A DNA stretch of 64,000 nucleotides, taken from positions 35,899-99,898 of IMG/VR virus record IMGVR_UViG_3300021092_000011. One strand, written 5' to 3'. A model generated the notes under the pieces. That model was not told the origin of the DNA, made no database searches, and worked only from the letters and a program-made list of their open reading frames with translations. Position 1 is the stretch's first letter, and each line of letters begins with the position of its first letter. The translations under genes were made by a program, and so were the position numbers. Source of the DNA: a virus. Of this stretch, positions 12,655 to 24,290 are shown piece after piece.

Positions 12655-15514
12655 TGAGCGAAAACGATGATATAAATATAGACGGACCAAATTTTTCATT
12701 AAGCCCATCTGATACTGACACAACTTTATCATTTGTTCAAAAATTTCATTCTCAAGTATATCCAAACAATCAACTTATTGTTAAAAATACTTCAGCTTCA
12801 ATTTCTGGATATGAAAATAGAAGCTTGGTATCCCATAGTGTGGAAAGTATAATGTCTCGGCAATGCTCTTTACAGGGATCCCGCACTGCCAATGTATGCC
12901 TACAATAGACTAGTTTCCTCGTCTCTTGATAGCCATCTTGCTTTTGCTGCAGATCATGCAATGTCTTCTTCAACGGAAAAAGTAGAAGATTACCAAAAAT
13001 TTACATATTCAGATCCAACGTACGATGGATCTAAAGAATCTAAAAAATTTCTAACAGGTCAACAGGCATTTGAGGCAGCTATAGCGTCAACTACTCTTGG
13101 AACGGGTTATGCGCCCGGCTTTTTTCAACAAAAGGCTTCGGCGTACGTTCAGCTAATGGCGAATGATACTGATAAATCCAACCCTTACAGAATGGATGGA
13201 AAACCGTATGATGTTGACGACGATGCAATAAGTTTGGGCGCGCCAAATAATAATTTTCCCGCAACTCTTGTAAGCGACGCTTCCGAAGAGGAAAAGAAGA
13301 TATATGAAGATATAATGACACTAATAAAAAGCAATGGCAATTTAGACATCGCTGATGGTCCGACAATGTTTGCTATTAACGCAGAAAAAAGTTTTAGTTT
13401 TAAAGACATAAATCAAAGAGCTGACTTTGATTCAAACACAAAGTTAACAGATATTCAAAAATTTTTAGATCTGCCCGACGCAAATACGTCGTTTTTTTAT
13501 CCGTCAATATCGCTCATGCTCATGCTCCTGGAAATTTGCAATGCAAATAGCGGAATAGCTATAACTGGAGAATTTGCTTTTTACAGGGGATCAAATCTTG
13601 GTTCTTCAGAATCTTATATGACAGCGTTAGAAAGATCAACTTCAACAATATCTGATCACGCTTTTGGAAGAGCCTTTGACATTCTTGGAATAGGTCTTAC
13701 AAAAAATACAAAAAAACAATTTATCAATTTAAATCCAGAAAAATGGGCAGAATATTTTGAAATATTCATTACACAAATATCTAACTTACCAATTTTTCTT
13801 CAACCTGATTCAATAACAATATCTAAAAAATGCTATGATACCTACATTAAATCGGGAGAAGATCCAGACGGTTTAAAAATTAAAGACATACTTATCTTAA
13901 AATATCCTGGACTATCTAAATATATTACCTTTTCCACAGACTCGGAAGATGAGTCAATCCATGAAAATCATATTCATGTGAGCTTTGGTTATGAAAGAGC
14001 AGGCAATGCAAAGCCGTTAATTAAAAATAATTCAGAATCTAATCCTGAAAATCCATCATTGGGAACGCCCACTATACCAATAACTCCAGAGCTTAAAAAT
14101 ACGTATCTAGGTGCTGGTAAAAAAGTGTACAATAGTGGAGAAACAATGCCGAAACAAGACATTGCTAATTTGTTGGTCGCTTTGGGACTTTATAATATAG
14201 AAGAAATAGCTACAATTATTGGAATAATGGAAAGGGAATCTCGTTTTCAGCCAAGGGCCAACAATCCGCAAGGCGCTATGGGCCTTATGCAAATAGTGCT
14301 GAGCAATGGTTCAGTTTGGACTGATACAAATCTTCCAATAATTCATGGAAATTCATCAAACTTAAAAGCAGATAGAACTATTAGTGGATATTTATTAAGA
14401 AATAAAAGTTATTCGTCTATAGAAAGTTCAAAAAATAGCAAATGGGATGCAACTACAGTAGATGAAGTTTTTTGGTATCCAATAAATCAAATGGTAATAA
14501 TGGCATTTCAAATGCAAGCTTATATTGGTCAAGGTAATCACGCAGATCAAGGAGCAAGAACTCCAAAACAGTCGTTAAAACTTTGGTCGAACTGGGGCGA
14601 TGGAGCATGGGGCAGAAGAAATGATCAAATGCCGTATGGAGTTATTAGTGGAGTCAATATAGATACAGTAAGATCAACCTATGAAGCCTTGGGCGGATCA
14701 TGGGATTCCTATAATAACTGGGCGTCACAAGCCTTGGTTGATGAAACAAAAACAGGTGGAGTCGCTAGACCTAAAAACATTACAGAACACAACCAAGTAA
14801 GAGACTCTGGAGCCTCTGCTCCATATAGAAATCAACCGGACATAACAGTTTGGTTAAATGCAAAGCCTAAACTTTACATAGATAATAAACCAAGAGAATT
14901 TTTTCCATTATCTAATGCAGACGCAAATGTTATCATTGGAAATAATCCGAATCCAAACACAAAAAATGCTGGATCAAAAAATTACAATCCTCCTTCTGTT
15001 CCTCTCGGTCTTAAAATTCAATACATAAGTGAATGGCTATGTGAAAATAGGGTGCAAGAATTTTTGTCAAGATATCGTCCAGATTTAGAAGGAAATATTA
15101 ACTGCGATAGATTTGCTAGAATATTAGCTCAGACAGCAGGTCTTTTTGGGGCAACTGCAAAACCCGAACTTGCCACATCCGCATGGCTACCGTCTGGTCA
15201 AGAGCCAAATATAACAGTCGCAACTCCAGATATTAAGCAGTATCCATCCGCAGCTCAGAGATATTTAGATGTGAAGGATCTTCCGGGATCATTTTTTCCA
15301 CCGGGTACTAGTATCCGGAGATAATCCACCACCTGGGTATGCAGTTTTTTGGACAGGCGGCGATAATAATTTTGGCCATGATGGAATATCAATAGGTGAT
15401 GGAAAATATGTGGATCAACATTTTGAAACTAGCCCAAGAAATATAAGCGACACAAGTTTTCCAGGCAGCAAGTATACATACGCTGGTTCAAGTTCAAAAT
15501 TTCAATCTGATTAA
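12654..15514 (+). CDS. Tail lysin: M15 peptidase, SLT transglycosylase and NlpC/P60 domains, two +1 shifts
   Basis: 952 residues when read with +1 shifts at CGG 12858 (Gly69) and 15316 (Gly888). Domain 1 is an M15/VanY-type peptidase: SDHAFGRAFD (His335, Asp342) and HIHVSFG (His439, His441). Domain 2 is a lytic transglycosylase: MERESRFQPRANN and GAMGLMQIV, about residues 515-640. Domain 3 is NlpC/P60-like: NCDRFA (Cys817) and, only after the second shift, FGHDGIS (His908). Such enzymes cut peptidoglycan during tail penetration. Without shift 1 only about 84 residues are made; without shift 2 the third domain lacks its histidine. The start overlaps the hub stop. Confidence 0.88.
12858..12860 (+). 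other. CGG +1 shift site 4 (tail lysin, Gly69)
   Basis: TCT-C-GGC, restoring SIMS-GNALYRDPALPMYAY. Confidence 0.88.
15316..15318 (+). other. CGG +1 shift site 5 (tail lysin, Gly888)
   Basis: ATC-C-GGA; the old frame stops one codon later. The shift gives the NlpC/P60 His-containing tail. Confidence 0.88.
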
Positions 15515-15528
15515 TAAGGAGTTAATAT

Positions 15529-15892
15529 ATGAAACAATATCCTAAATTTAATAAAAAAATTAATGAGATGATATCCAATTCGGATATGCAAAAGCAAAAG
15601 ACGAGGAATGGAGTTATAGCTCATTACGATAAACATACAAACACAGCAAAAGTAATGTTAGAAGATAGATTTTCAAACCAGATTACAGACATACTAACAA
15701 ACGTCCAGTGCCCTTCAGTTCAACGGAATTCAATCTGTTTCCCCAGAAATGGGATCGCGATGCATAGTGGCATTTAGGGATACCAACGAAACAATTCCAT
15801 TCATACTATCCTACTATAATTCTCCAAATGATAATACTCCATTGATGTATAATAATATTTCATATTCTGGAATACCAAGGTACATGGTATAA
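15529..15892 (+). CDS. OB-fold baseplate spike protein (gp5/gpV-like), one +1 shift
   Basis: 120 residues when read with the +1 shift at CGG 15724 (Gly66). Start ATG follows AAGGAGTTAATAT, a strong ribosome site. The pattern RNGVIAHYDKHTNTAKVML, then VQ-G-IQSV, then GSRCIVAFRDTNETIPFIL is that of the OB-fold of phage spike/baseplate proteins, with the restored Gly in the turn before a strand. It sits between the tail lysin and a beta-helix-like protein, as expected for a spike assembly. The family call rests on pattern recognition, not on a search. Confidence 0.7.
15724..15726 (+). other. CGG +1 shift site 6 (OB spike, Gly66)
   Basis: CAA-C-GGA, restoring VQ-GIQSVSPEMGSRC. Confidence 0.88.
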
Positions 15893-15894
15893 AA

Positions 15895-16596
15895 ATGGCA
15901 ATAGGTCTTAGCGGTAAGCAAGAAAATTTATTTTTTAGAAAGCCAGTTTCGGGCGAATCAAAAGGCGCCTCAATATTTAATGTTCAATCTGAATTCATTT
16001 TCAACAAAAGAAACGAGTTTTCAAGAAGAGAGGTTGGACTAAACCACCCTGATGTTGAGTCCTTTATTAAGTTAAATGATGCAGGAGAAATAGAGATAAT
16101 GGCTGCTCCTGGAGTCGGAATAATAATTAATGGCTCAAATAGATCGGTTAGCATTTTTGCGGATACATTAAAAATATACACAACAGAAGATGATGGAATT
16201 AGATGGAACAAATACGCCTTTAATTACGCTGCAACGGATTTTACAGAACCATTTTTGGTCACATTAAAAGATTTTCAACAAAGCCCTGCATATTATGGGT
16301 ATGAGGAAAAAATAGGAAAAATCCAATCGATAAAAAACGCAACACGAAACAGCGGCGTTACTATACAAGCAAACTATGAATACGATGCACCGACGGTTAG
16401 TAAGTCAATTACTTTAAATGTAAATGAATACTATGATGAAAACCTGTCAGATGACAACCTTGCATTATTAAAGAAATTAGAACAGCAAGAATCGCCTAAG
16501 GTTATAGAATATATAAAAGAATTACTATATAATGGATACACCTTTAATCAAGCAAGAATAAAAGCTAAGAGAGATATGGGTCCAGACAATGCCTGA
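15895..16596 (+). CDS. Probable spike-associated structural protein
   Basis: 233 residues, ATG two bases after the previous stop. The middle part (SFIKLNDAGEIEIMAAPGV, then IIINGSNRSVSIFADTLKI) has the alternating short-strand texture of phage spike beta-helices that follow an OB-fold. The C-terminal 60 residues are charged and helical. No enzyme motif was seen. The end overlaps the next gene by 8 bases. Inferred to be part of the central spike or baseplate; no in-frame CGG. Confidence 0.6.
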   Translation: MAIGLSGKQENLFFRKPVSGESKGASIFNVQSEFIFNKRNEFSRREVGLNHPDVESFIKLNDAGEIEIMAAPGVGIIINGSNRSVSIFADTLKIYTTEDDGIRWNKYAFNYAATDFTEPFLVTLKDFQQSPAYYGYEEKIGKIQSIKNATRNSGVTIQANYEYDAPTVSKSITLNVNEYYDENLSDDNLALLKKLEQQESPKVIEYIKELLYNGYTFNQARIKAKRDMGPDNA

Positions 16597-16964
16597 CATA
16601 CGAATGACTTTTGATGGGGATATAAGTATAAGTTCAAATAAAGATATAGAATTGATTTCTTCTTCCGCAGAAAATGACATTCAAAATGTTTATATTAGAT
16701 TGATGACAGAACCGGGAGATTTTAAAATTTACCCTCAACTTGGAGTTTCTTTGTCCGAACTTTATCGGAATGCCACAGGATCCTGTGACGGCAGAGCAGG
16801 GTAAAAGATTAATAAAAGCTGGTTTAAACAGAGAGAGAATATTTGAAGGCAGACAAATGACAATTAGCGCTGTTCCGACTGCACCCGACTGTATTAGGTT
16901 TGATGTTAAAATGGTTACCAATTATGGTGAACCAGTTGTTCTTTCTATAAGTCAAAACATTTAA
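16589..16964 (+). CDS. Baseplate wedge protein, GpW/gp25-like, one +1 shift
   Basis: 124 residues when read with the +1 shift at CGG 16766 (Gly60). The features are those of the gp25/GPW family: short size, N-terminal beta part, VYIRLMTEPGDFKIYPQLGV, then LY-G, then helix AEQGKRLIKAGLN and a C-terminal beta sheet (CIRFDVKMVTNYGEP). It lies directly before Baseplate_J, the usual order in contractile-tail phages. Without the shift, translation ends after 71 codons. In T4, gp25 is part of the sheath-initiating baseplate core. Confidence 0.8.
16766..16768 (+). other. CGG +1 shift site 7 (gp25-like, Gly60)
   Basis: TAT-C-GGA, restoring SELY-GMPQDPVTAEQG. Confidence 0.88.
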
Positions 16965-16972
16965 GGATATAT

Positions 16973-18133
16973 ATGACTATTCTATATACAAAAACTAAAG
17001 TAGAAATACTAGATCAAATTATGAATTCACTAGAGAAAAACGCTGGCATTACTGCTACTTCTCCCGGATCAATAGCTAGGGCTTTTGCTGAAGCCATTTC
17101 TGATCAAATAGGAGATTTGTACACAATGCTAAGGTACAATATTGATCAAACAATGATTAGCACAGCGTCTGGAAGAAATCTCGATTTAATTGGCGAATTA
17201 TATTCAGTTCCAAGAAAACTTATTTCAGACGAAATAGCTAGCGATAGGAATATAGCAAACGTTGTATTTTCCATTTCTAAATCTTATAGCAAAGATATAT
17301 TAATACCAAAAGATACTTTAGTATTTAATAATATTAATTCTTCTTCTACAATTCAATTTAAATACAAACTAGTCGGAGACGTAACAATACCAACTGGTTC
17401 TACTAGGGTTTACGGACAAGTCGTAGCAGCTTTTTCGGATGCAACCTACACAGCATCCATAGGAAGTCTTAGTAAACATAATTTCATTTCGCCTCCTGGA
17501 GTAATTGTTTCGGTAACTAACGTGAAAGAAGTGGTTAGTCAAATTAACTATGAGAGTGACGACGCATACAGGAGAAGAATAATAAGATCAGTTAAAGTTA
17601 ACACAAATGGAACAGCAGAGTCACTTAGACTATCGGCCCTTTCTGTAAGGGGCGTGAAAGATGTTAGAATAAGGGAAGGTTCTTTTGGTATGGGTTCTTG
17701 TGATATTATAGTTGTTCCAGAAAGCGGTTCTTTTCCAAATGGCCTGGAAAGAGAAATAGCACAATCTATACAATCAATAAGACCCGTTGGCATAAGAATG
17801 ACTGTTAGAGTGGCTCAAAGGATTCCCGTTTCAATATCGGCAAATATCTTATTAACTTCTGGCACAGAAAACGCTGCCACCGGAATAGCTAATCAGGCAG
17901 CCTACTTTGCTAAAAAATATTTAAATTCATTTACAATAGGTGATGTTTTAGATATTACTCTATTAAAAAATTCTATAATGTCTGCCTCTGATTTAATTAG
18001 TGAAGTTATTATAAATTCAATTTCCGTAAACGGAACTGAAGTTCCAAAAGAAAACTTTCAACTTCCAAGTGAAAGATCATACATGGTAGCCGGACTAGTT
18101 GAGCTTTATCCTGCTATAATAGGTTACAGTTAA
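16973..18133 (+). CDS. Baseplate_J-like wedge protein
   Basis: 386 residues, ATG after AAGGATATAT. The N-terminal helix, the phrase TASGRNLDLIGELYSVPR, the central SDDAYRRRIIRSVKVNTNGTA and the IRPVGIRMTV region are typical of Baseplate_J / P2 gpJ / T4 gp6-type proteins. It forms the wedge with the gp25-like protein just upstream, and its presence implies a contractile tail. It has no in-frame CGG and is intact in one frame. Confidence 0.88.
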   Translation: MTILYTKTKVEILDQIMNSLEKNAGITATSPGSIARAFAEAISDQIGDLYTMLRYNIDQTMISTASGRNLDLIGELYSVPRKLISDEIASDRNIANVVFSISKSYSKDILIPKDTLVFNNINSSSTIQFKYKLVGDVTIPTGSTRVYGQVVAAFSDATYTASIGSLSKHNFISPPGVIVSVTNVKEVVSQINYESDDAYRRRIIRSVKVNTNGTAESLRLSALSVRGVKDVRIREGSFGMGSCDIIVVPESGSFPNGLEREIAQSIQSIRPVGIRMTVRVAQRIPVSISANILLTSGTENAATGIANQAAYFAKKYLNSFTIGDVLDITLLKNSIMSASDLISEVIINSISVNGTEVPKENFQLPSERSYMVAGLVELYPAIIGYS

Positions 18134-18153
18134 TAGTAGGCAGGTAAAACACA

Positions 18154-19416
18154 ATGCAAGATGAAACTTATTATGTAGTCAAAACTACGTCTGTTGTAAA
18201 GGCAAAAAATAAATCTAACGCCAGAACAGCAATTAATGGAGATCAAGAGGCTGGACAGGTATTACTTCAAAAGATTGAAGTAGATGAAAAGCAACAATCT
18301 GAAATAGCAAAAATTGTTTCTACATTAGATAATAACATAGGCAGTTTAGAACAGGAAGCCGATCAAAACACCGAAAGTGAACTTTCGGAATATTCTTCTT
18401 TTTTAACTGTGAATGAAGAAGTGGTAGATTTTCTTAGATCTGAAAATAAGAGATTAGCAAAACTAGCTGAAAAAAATAAACATGTTAAACAAGAAACTGT
18501 GACTTCAGTTTATCAAGCAGCTTTTGACGCATTTTCATCTTTCGAAATGCCCAAAGTAAAAGTAAAAGATTTAAAAAATAATAAACATCATACACCAGAG
18601 GTGGCAATAGCAGTTTTGTCAGATTGGCAAATGGGCAAAGTAACACCGACGTATAATACAGAAGTCCTTGAAAAAAGAATAGAACTATATACAGAAAAAC
18701 TTATTGAAATTACAACGATACAAAGACTACATCACAATGTAGACGAGCTGCATGTTTGGCTTTTGGGGGACATAGTTGAAGGTGAGGAGATATTTGCTGG
18801 CCAAAGCCATTTAATTGACTCTGGTTTATACAGGCAGGTTGGGGTTAACGGTCCTAGAATACTTTCCCGATTTTTGATTACAGCTCTTGAGAACTTTAAG
18901 AAAGTACATGTTACTGGCGTTATTGGTAACCACGGCGCTGTGGGCGGTAAAATGCGCAAGTCCCATGATCCAGAAACAAATATGGATAGATTACTATATA
19001 AAATATTAGAACTAATGTTTGCCAAAGAGGAAAGAATTACATTTAATATTCCCGATGGAAAAGGTGAAAGAAATTGGTACGCAGTAGACAGAATTGGCGA
19101 CTACGGCTGCCTTTTAATACACGGAGACCAGATGCCATCACCAAGTCAATTCTATGGATACTATAAGAAGGTAATGGGATGGAAGGATGAGGCAATACCA
19201 GAAAACTTCGACGACGTATATATGGGGCATTATCATCAAAAGTTCAAAATGACAATAGGAAGTAGTACTGTAAGAATTTCTGGATCACCAGAAAGTCATA
19301 ACACCTATGCGCAAGAATATTTTAACTCAATGAGCAGACCGTGTCAAGATCTTTTATATGTTCATCCAAACAATGGAGTTACAGCAGAATATACAATATG
19401 GTTAGATTCAGCGTGA
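18154..19416 (+). CDS. Calcineurin-like metallophosphoesterase with N-terminal accessory domain
   Basis: 420 residues. The metal-binding motifs appear in order: LSDWQMGK (Gln where His is usual), LLGDIVEGE, VIGNHG, IHGDQ and MGHYHQKF. This is the five-motif calcineurin-type phosphoesterase fold. Residues 1-50 (YYVVKTTSVVKAKNKSNA) resemble the separate 61-residue protein at 46436-46621, so an accessory domain is fused to the enzyme. It sits inside the tail operon between Baseplate_J and the fibre genes. The substrate cannot be told; nucleic-acid or phosphodiester cleavage is likely. No in-frame CGG. Confidence 0.85.
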   Translation: MQDETYYVVKTTSVVKAKNKSNARTAINGDQEAGQVLLQKIEVDEKQQSEIAKIVSTLDNNIGSLEQEADQNTESELSEYSSFLTVNEEVVDFLRSENKRLAKLAEKNKHVKQETVTSVYQAAFDAFSSFEMPKVKVKDLKNNKHHTPEVAIAVLSDWQMGKVTPTYNTEVLEKRIELYTEKLIEITTIQRLHHNVDELHVWLLGDIVEGEEIFAGQSHLIDSGLYRQVGVNGPRILSRFLITALENFKKVHVTGVIGNHGAVGGKMRKSHDPETNMDRLLYKILELMFAKEERITFNIPDGKGERNWYAVDRIGDYGCLLIHGDQMPSPSQFYGYYKKVMGWKDEAIPENFDDVYMGHYHQKFKMTIGSSTVRISGSPESHNTYAQEYFNSMSRPCQDLLYVHPNNGVTAEYTIWLDSA

Positions 19417-19429
19417 GGTAATTCTTTTA

Positions 19430-22400
19430 ATGAAAAAATATATCCTTACTCTTACAAACATACATTTTTCAAAAAATGGAAAAGTTTGGACATCTGAGGC
19501 TATTGATTTATACGATAATTCTAGTTACACAAATTTTTCTCCAGTAAAATCTAAATTTGGTCTTAATCTCATTGGCAATCGGAACTTATACAGGAAACTA
19601 TTTAAATTCTTCTTCTCCAACCTTAGATCAATCAATTTACGTAACCGACACAGGCGAAGTAGTTACAGATTTAGATTACAGTCCAATTTATATATTTGAA
19701 AATTCCTCCACAGCAACGGGTGGATATCAGATTTTTAATTTTGAAGTTGGTCCAGATGGTTATTGGATAATTTCTCCTGTCAACGCTAATGAAGCGCAAA
19801 ATCTAATTAGATTTGTTGATACAACATCGAGAATAGATTTAGTATCTTACAAATCATCCTTCTTTAATTCTCCTACATCGGAAGAAATAGAGTATACACT
19901 TCAGGTATTTGAATCAGACGACTATCTTAATTCTGCCACTCCTTTCTGGATGCCAAATCAAATTTCTGGATTAACTGAATATTTATTTATTCAAAGGGCA
20001 AAAAGATTTGTTAAGTTTGAAATAGAATTTTTTAGTGAACTTTCAGATTCGTACTTCAACGGATCTGCTACGCCAAGTATAGAGTTTTTATTGCTTGTAG
20101 AAGTTCAGATATCTGATACAACTCCTCCAAATATTACTGATTCTACTAAAGATATACTTTCAAAATTTCCTTCTTGGACAAAAATGTATGAAGACTCCAC
20201 AGAAGACGCAACACCGTCACTTGCGATTCCAGAAAGTTTTGGAGGAAAATTTATAAATTCTCTAGTTGGAAATGATCTTGATAAAATTGAATCTTTAATA
20301 GACTATCATAATTATTCAAAATCAATTACTGGAGCAAGTACAGATCAAATAACCTGGATATATGCAGCAAACAATTGTCCAGAATTAGTAACTAGAGTTA
20401 CGGGAGATGGAGTTGAATTGTCTCCCATTAGTAGTTATTCAGAATTTATATCTTACGGATCTCTTGATTATGTATATTATTATTCGCCAGCTGATAGGGT
20501 TGTTTTAACCATCAGACCATTTAAATCACTTAAGATAAACGATAGAGTTCTATCGCAAGAAGAAGTTCTTATTTTTAATACATTTGATGAATTTGGGGCA
20601 AGAGTTGGTTTATCAAGGTTGAAATTAGAAAGTAATGAAAATTATAAAAAGAGAATACTAGACGTTTATATAAACAAGCCAAGTTCAGATTCCGAATCAT
20701 TTAAGAAAACATTGAGAAGAGAATTAGATCTATGGAGGGCATTGGGTTCTACTCCGAATTCACAGTTCGCAGGCGCAACACCAAACCTATATGAATTTCA
20801 AGATCTAGAAAAATTTACAAAATATTTTCAAGAAAATGGAAATCCAACAGAAGAATTTATTTTGTTTATCAATAGAATAAATAGAGAATATCCAACTAAT
20901 TGGGGCTTTGTTGATTGGTCTAACCTGATATGGGATTACGCTGGAAGATTATCCGAAGGCGTTTCAAATGTTCCATTTGTTTATGACACCCCTTTTAAAG
21001 AAGCAACACCGAAATATTATCAGCCAGGCGTTGGCGACTTGTCCGATCTTGTGATTTCTGTAGATTCATACGATAAAAATATAGATGATGAAATTATATT
21101 AAATGATTCTAACAATGAAAAAATATTTCAAAAACAAGCAAAGATAAGATTATCTGGAATTAAAAAAGAAAGTACAAAAACAGCATACACTCCAATTAAC
21201 GTCGATTTATCGTATTTTTTGGAATACAAATATCCACAAGCAAAGCACGCTGCTACTGTGAATTACTTTGTGGAAATATATTCTCAAGGAACCCCATATT
21301 ACGCAAACATAACCGACTATCATAGAAACATTGCCGCTCAGTTAAGTCAAATCTCTAGCTCAACACCAAGTAGGTCAGAAGCAAATATAAGACAAATAAT
21401 AAAACAAAGCGACGAAAGAACAGATCCTTCTATAACATTTAGAAATAAATTAAATAATCAACTGTACCTTGATTACTCTGCAACTCCGTATTTAAATACC
21501 ATAAGCGTAGGCAAGATGTCAAACGCAAGGGTGGGATATGGACACTTTGCCTACTCCACAACTACGCCAAGGTACGTTATCAACAATCACTCTTCTGAAA
21601 ATTTGAGCAGATTGGGAATAAAAGCACAAAACAATTCATACACTAATCCATCATATATATTTTCAAAGAACTACGCAAACAGTACAACAGTAAACCCAAG
21701 TGCTCCATATTTTGAACTGGCTACACCAAATAGCGGTACAATGCAAGTGCTCTACGGTTCTGATATGTACAGTTTTGATTATTTAAATGCAAATACGAAT
21801 CCTTCGCAGAAAACAATTAGACTAGCAACCAACGCCTCTTCGCCAGATTATATAACAATAAATCAAAGCACTCCTCAATTTGTTCAAAGTTTTACAGAAC
21901 TATTAACAAATCAAATATTTGAAAGTATTGATATAAGTTCTCGTTTGGCAACACCAACTTTTCTTCATGTTCACAATGCTAAACCAGATTTTGCTAAAAT
22001 AAGAAACGATGCAACACCACCATTTAATTTGGAGCTATCAAGATACGGAGGGTATACAGTAAATCCTCAATTTCTATCCTCTTCTTATGTTCCAACTATT
22101 TTATTAAGAACGAATACTTCCACTGATGAAGTTTTTTCAACTCCAAAATACGATCTTTCTTCTACTCCGAATAATATTATTTTTTATTGGGATCCAAACT
22201 ATTCAACAATTAATAATCAATATACAATATTTCAAAATAATCAAAAAACCGCTTTTAAGAATTATCCAACTGTAGTAAATACATGGGGGTATTTTGAATA
22301 CGAATCATCAACCCCTATAGTATTTAATATTTCACAAAGAGGAATTATTTCTTCAGAAGATGACTTAAATGAATCAATAAAATTAGATGATATTGTTTTA

Positions 22401-24285
22401 AATAGAGACATTCATAGATATGAATTTTCTCAAATGAATTTAAGTACGCCTTCTCAATACGTTGTTCATTCGATAGAGGCAATAAAAGTCGATAAAGACG
22501 ATGATTCCTTTGAGGTATACACAGATAAGAGTACGGTTAAACCACTTTATTCCATTTCTCAAGAGCAGGGAATAGATGTTCAAAGTGTAAATTATAAGTC
22601 TTCAAATTATTACTCTGAAGCGGTACAGGGAGCGCATGATGATGTATACATAGAGGGAGTGACAATTAGATCTAGATTAGCTTCAGGTGTTAATTCCAAA
22701 ATAGAATCTGAAATTCACTCTGGATGGTACTTTATTAATAATGAAAATTATTATTTATTCACAAATCCACTAAAAGAAACAAAAGTAATTAACTTAGACA
22801 GCGCAACACCAGAAATTATACTTTCAAAAGTTCCAAGACAGGGCGCGCCTGTAATTGTTCAATCGGCAGCGTCCCCAAATATGAACTTTAAACAAATATC
22901 ATTTCCTGATGAATTTAATAATACACAACTTTCTTTTACAAATGTAGAATACATAGTTGCACAAAACGAAAATAAAATGTTTGTTGGTTATCAAAATATA
23001 TACAATATAAAAGTGGAAGACTTAGTTGCAAACGAAACTATATTAAGCAACGGTGAAAGTACAACAAATCAAATATCATTTACTGAATCGTTAGTTATTG
23101 GAAGAGAATACAAAGTTTCTTATAAAGTAAGAAATTCTTATTATATAGACAACGAATATTACAACACCGCTACCGGTTTATATTCAAAAATAATTTTCAA
23201 TAGCGCTCCAACAGGCGCATCAAGCGTTTTTTATGTCACATATGAAACAGGTATATTCGATTCGGCAACTCCAACTGGATTGGTTCACTCTCCACTTCAT
23301 AGTCTTTACAACGAGGGGCACATATATATTGACGAGAATATTTATCCATATAAAGACTTTGCAGTAAACGTATATCCGGGAACAATTTTGGATAACCCAC
23401 AACAGGATTATATGACAATCACTGTTCAAAGTTTTGATTCTATTCGGAAATCCTAAGCCATATCAAAAATACCTGTTAGAATCAAGTTTGTTATCAATTG
23501 ATAACCCCGTAGTAGAAACAGATATAGACGGTTTTGCTCATACAAGAGCTAGATACAGTGGCGCCACTCCGGCTACTGTAAATTCCGCAAAACTGTTTGT
23601 CACTGGAGCAACAGGCTCATACAGCCAGGCAAATAGTTTAAACAGTAAAGCAACCATTGATTATGAAATAATAAAAACAGAATCATTTGATGATAGTGTT
23701 TTTGTTCAACCAACTAAGGGTTTCAACACCGCAAATGGAACCGACGTTTTATATATTGATGGAAAGGTTTCCTCAAAGAATAAGAGCGTTGAAAATATAT
23801 ATGTTTATTATAGAGTAGCTAGAACCGTACTTGAAGCTTTTGCAATACCAACGTATAATTCAGTACTAACAGACGAAAATGGATTTTTTAGAATAGGACC
23901 AATAACTGTTCAAAGTATACAAAATCCAGGATATTGGTTTATGGTTATAGAAACAAGCTACAGTCCATCTATTTCAAGCAATCCTATTACTATATCTGGA
24001 GACATAACTCATTGGTATGAAGACTCTATTGATGTTATTCTTAACGCAGCTAGGAGAGTTATTTTAAATCAAGAACGATATGAGGCAGATGATTTCATTG
24101 AGTTTAGATCAACGCCTTCTTTTAAAGTTAATTATATAACAGGTAATCCAGAAAAAATGTCCGCAACACCAAATGTCACTCTTCCAAAATGGTTTAAAAT
24201 ACCAAGATATACCCAGTATCAAATGGGACTACTTGGTAATGAATATTATTATTTTGATAACAATAAACAAATATATCCAAGTTAG
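19430..24285 (+). CDS. Large tail-fibre/baseplate-periphery protein, two +1 shifts
   Basis: 1,617 residues when read with +1 shifts at CGG 19580 (Gly51) and 23445 (Gly1339). Start ATG follows GTGAGGTAATTC. An early segment (FPSWTKMYEDST, IPESFGGKFINSL) looks like a conserved phage tail domain; the rest is beta-rich and Asn/Ser/Tyr-rich. A tripeptide [AST]TP recurs more than twenty times at irregular spacing with varied codons. The C-terminal part (FAIPTYNSVLTDENGFFRIG) resembles an Ig-like or carboxypeptidase-regulatory beta domain. Receptor binding or baseplate periphery is inferred from position and size. Confidence 0.75.
19580..19582 (+). other. CGG +1 shift site 8 (fibre, Gly51)
   Basis: AAT-C-GGA, restoring LIGN-GTYTGNYLNSS. 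Confidence 0.88.
23445..23447 (+). other. CGG +1 shift site 9 (fibre, Gly1339)
   Basis: ATT-C-GGA, restoring FDSI-GNPKPYQKYL; the old frame stops two codons after CGG. Confidence 0.88.
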
Positions 24286-24290
24286 GCTTT

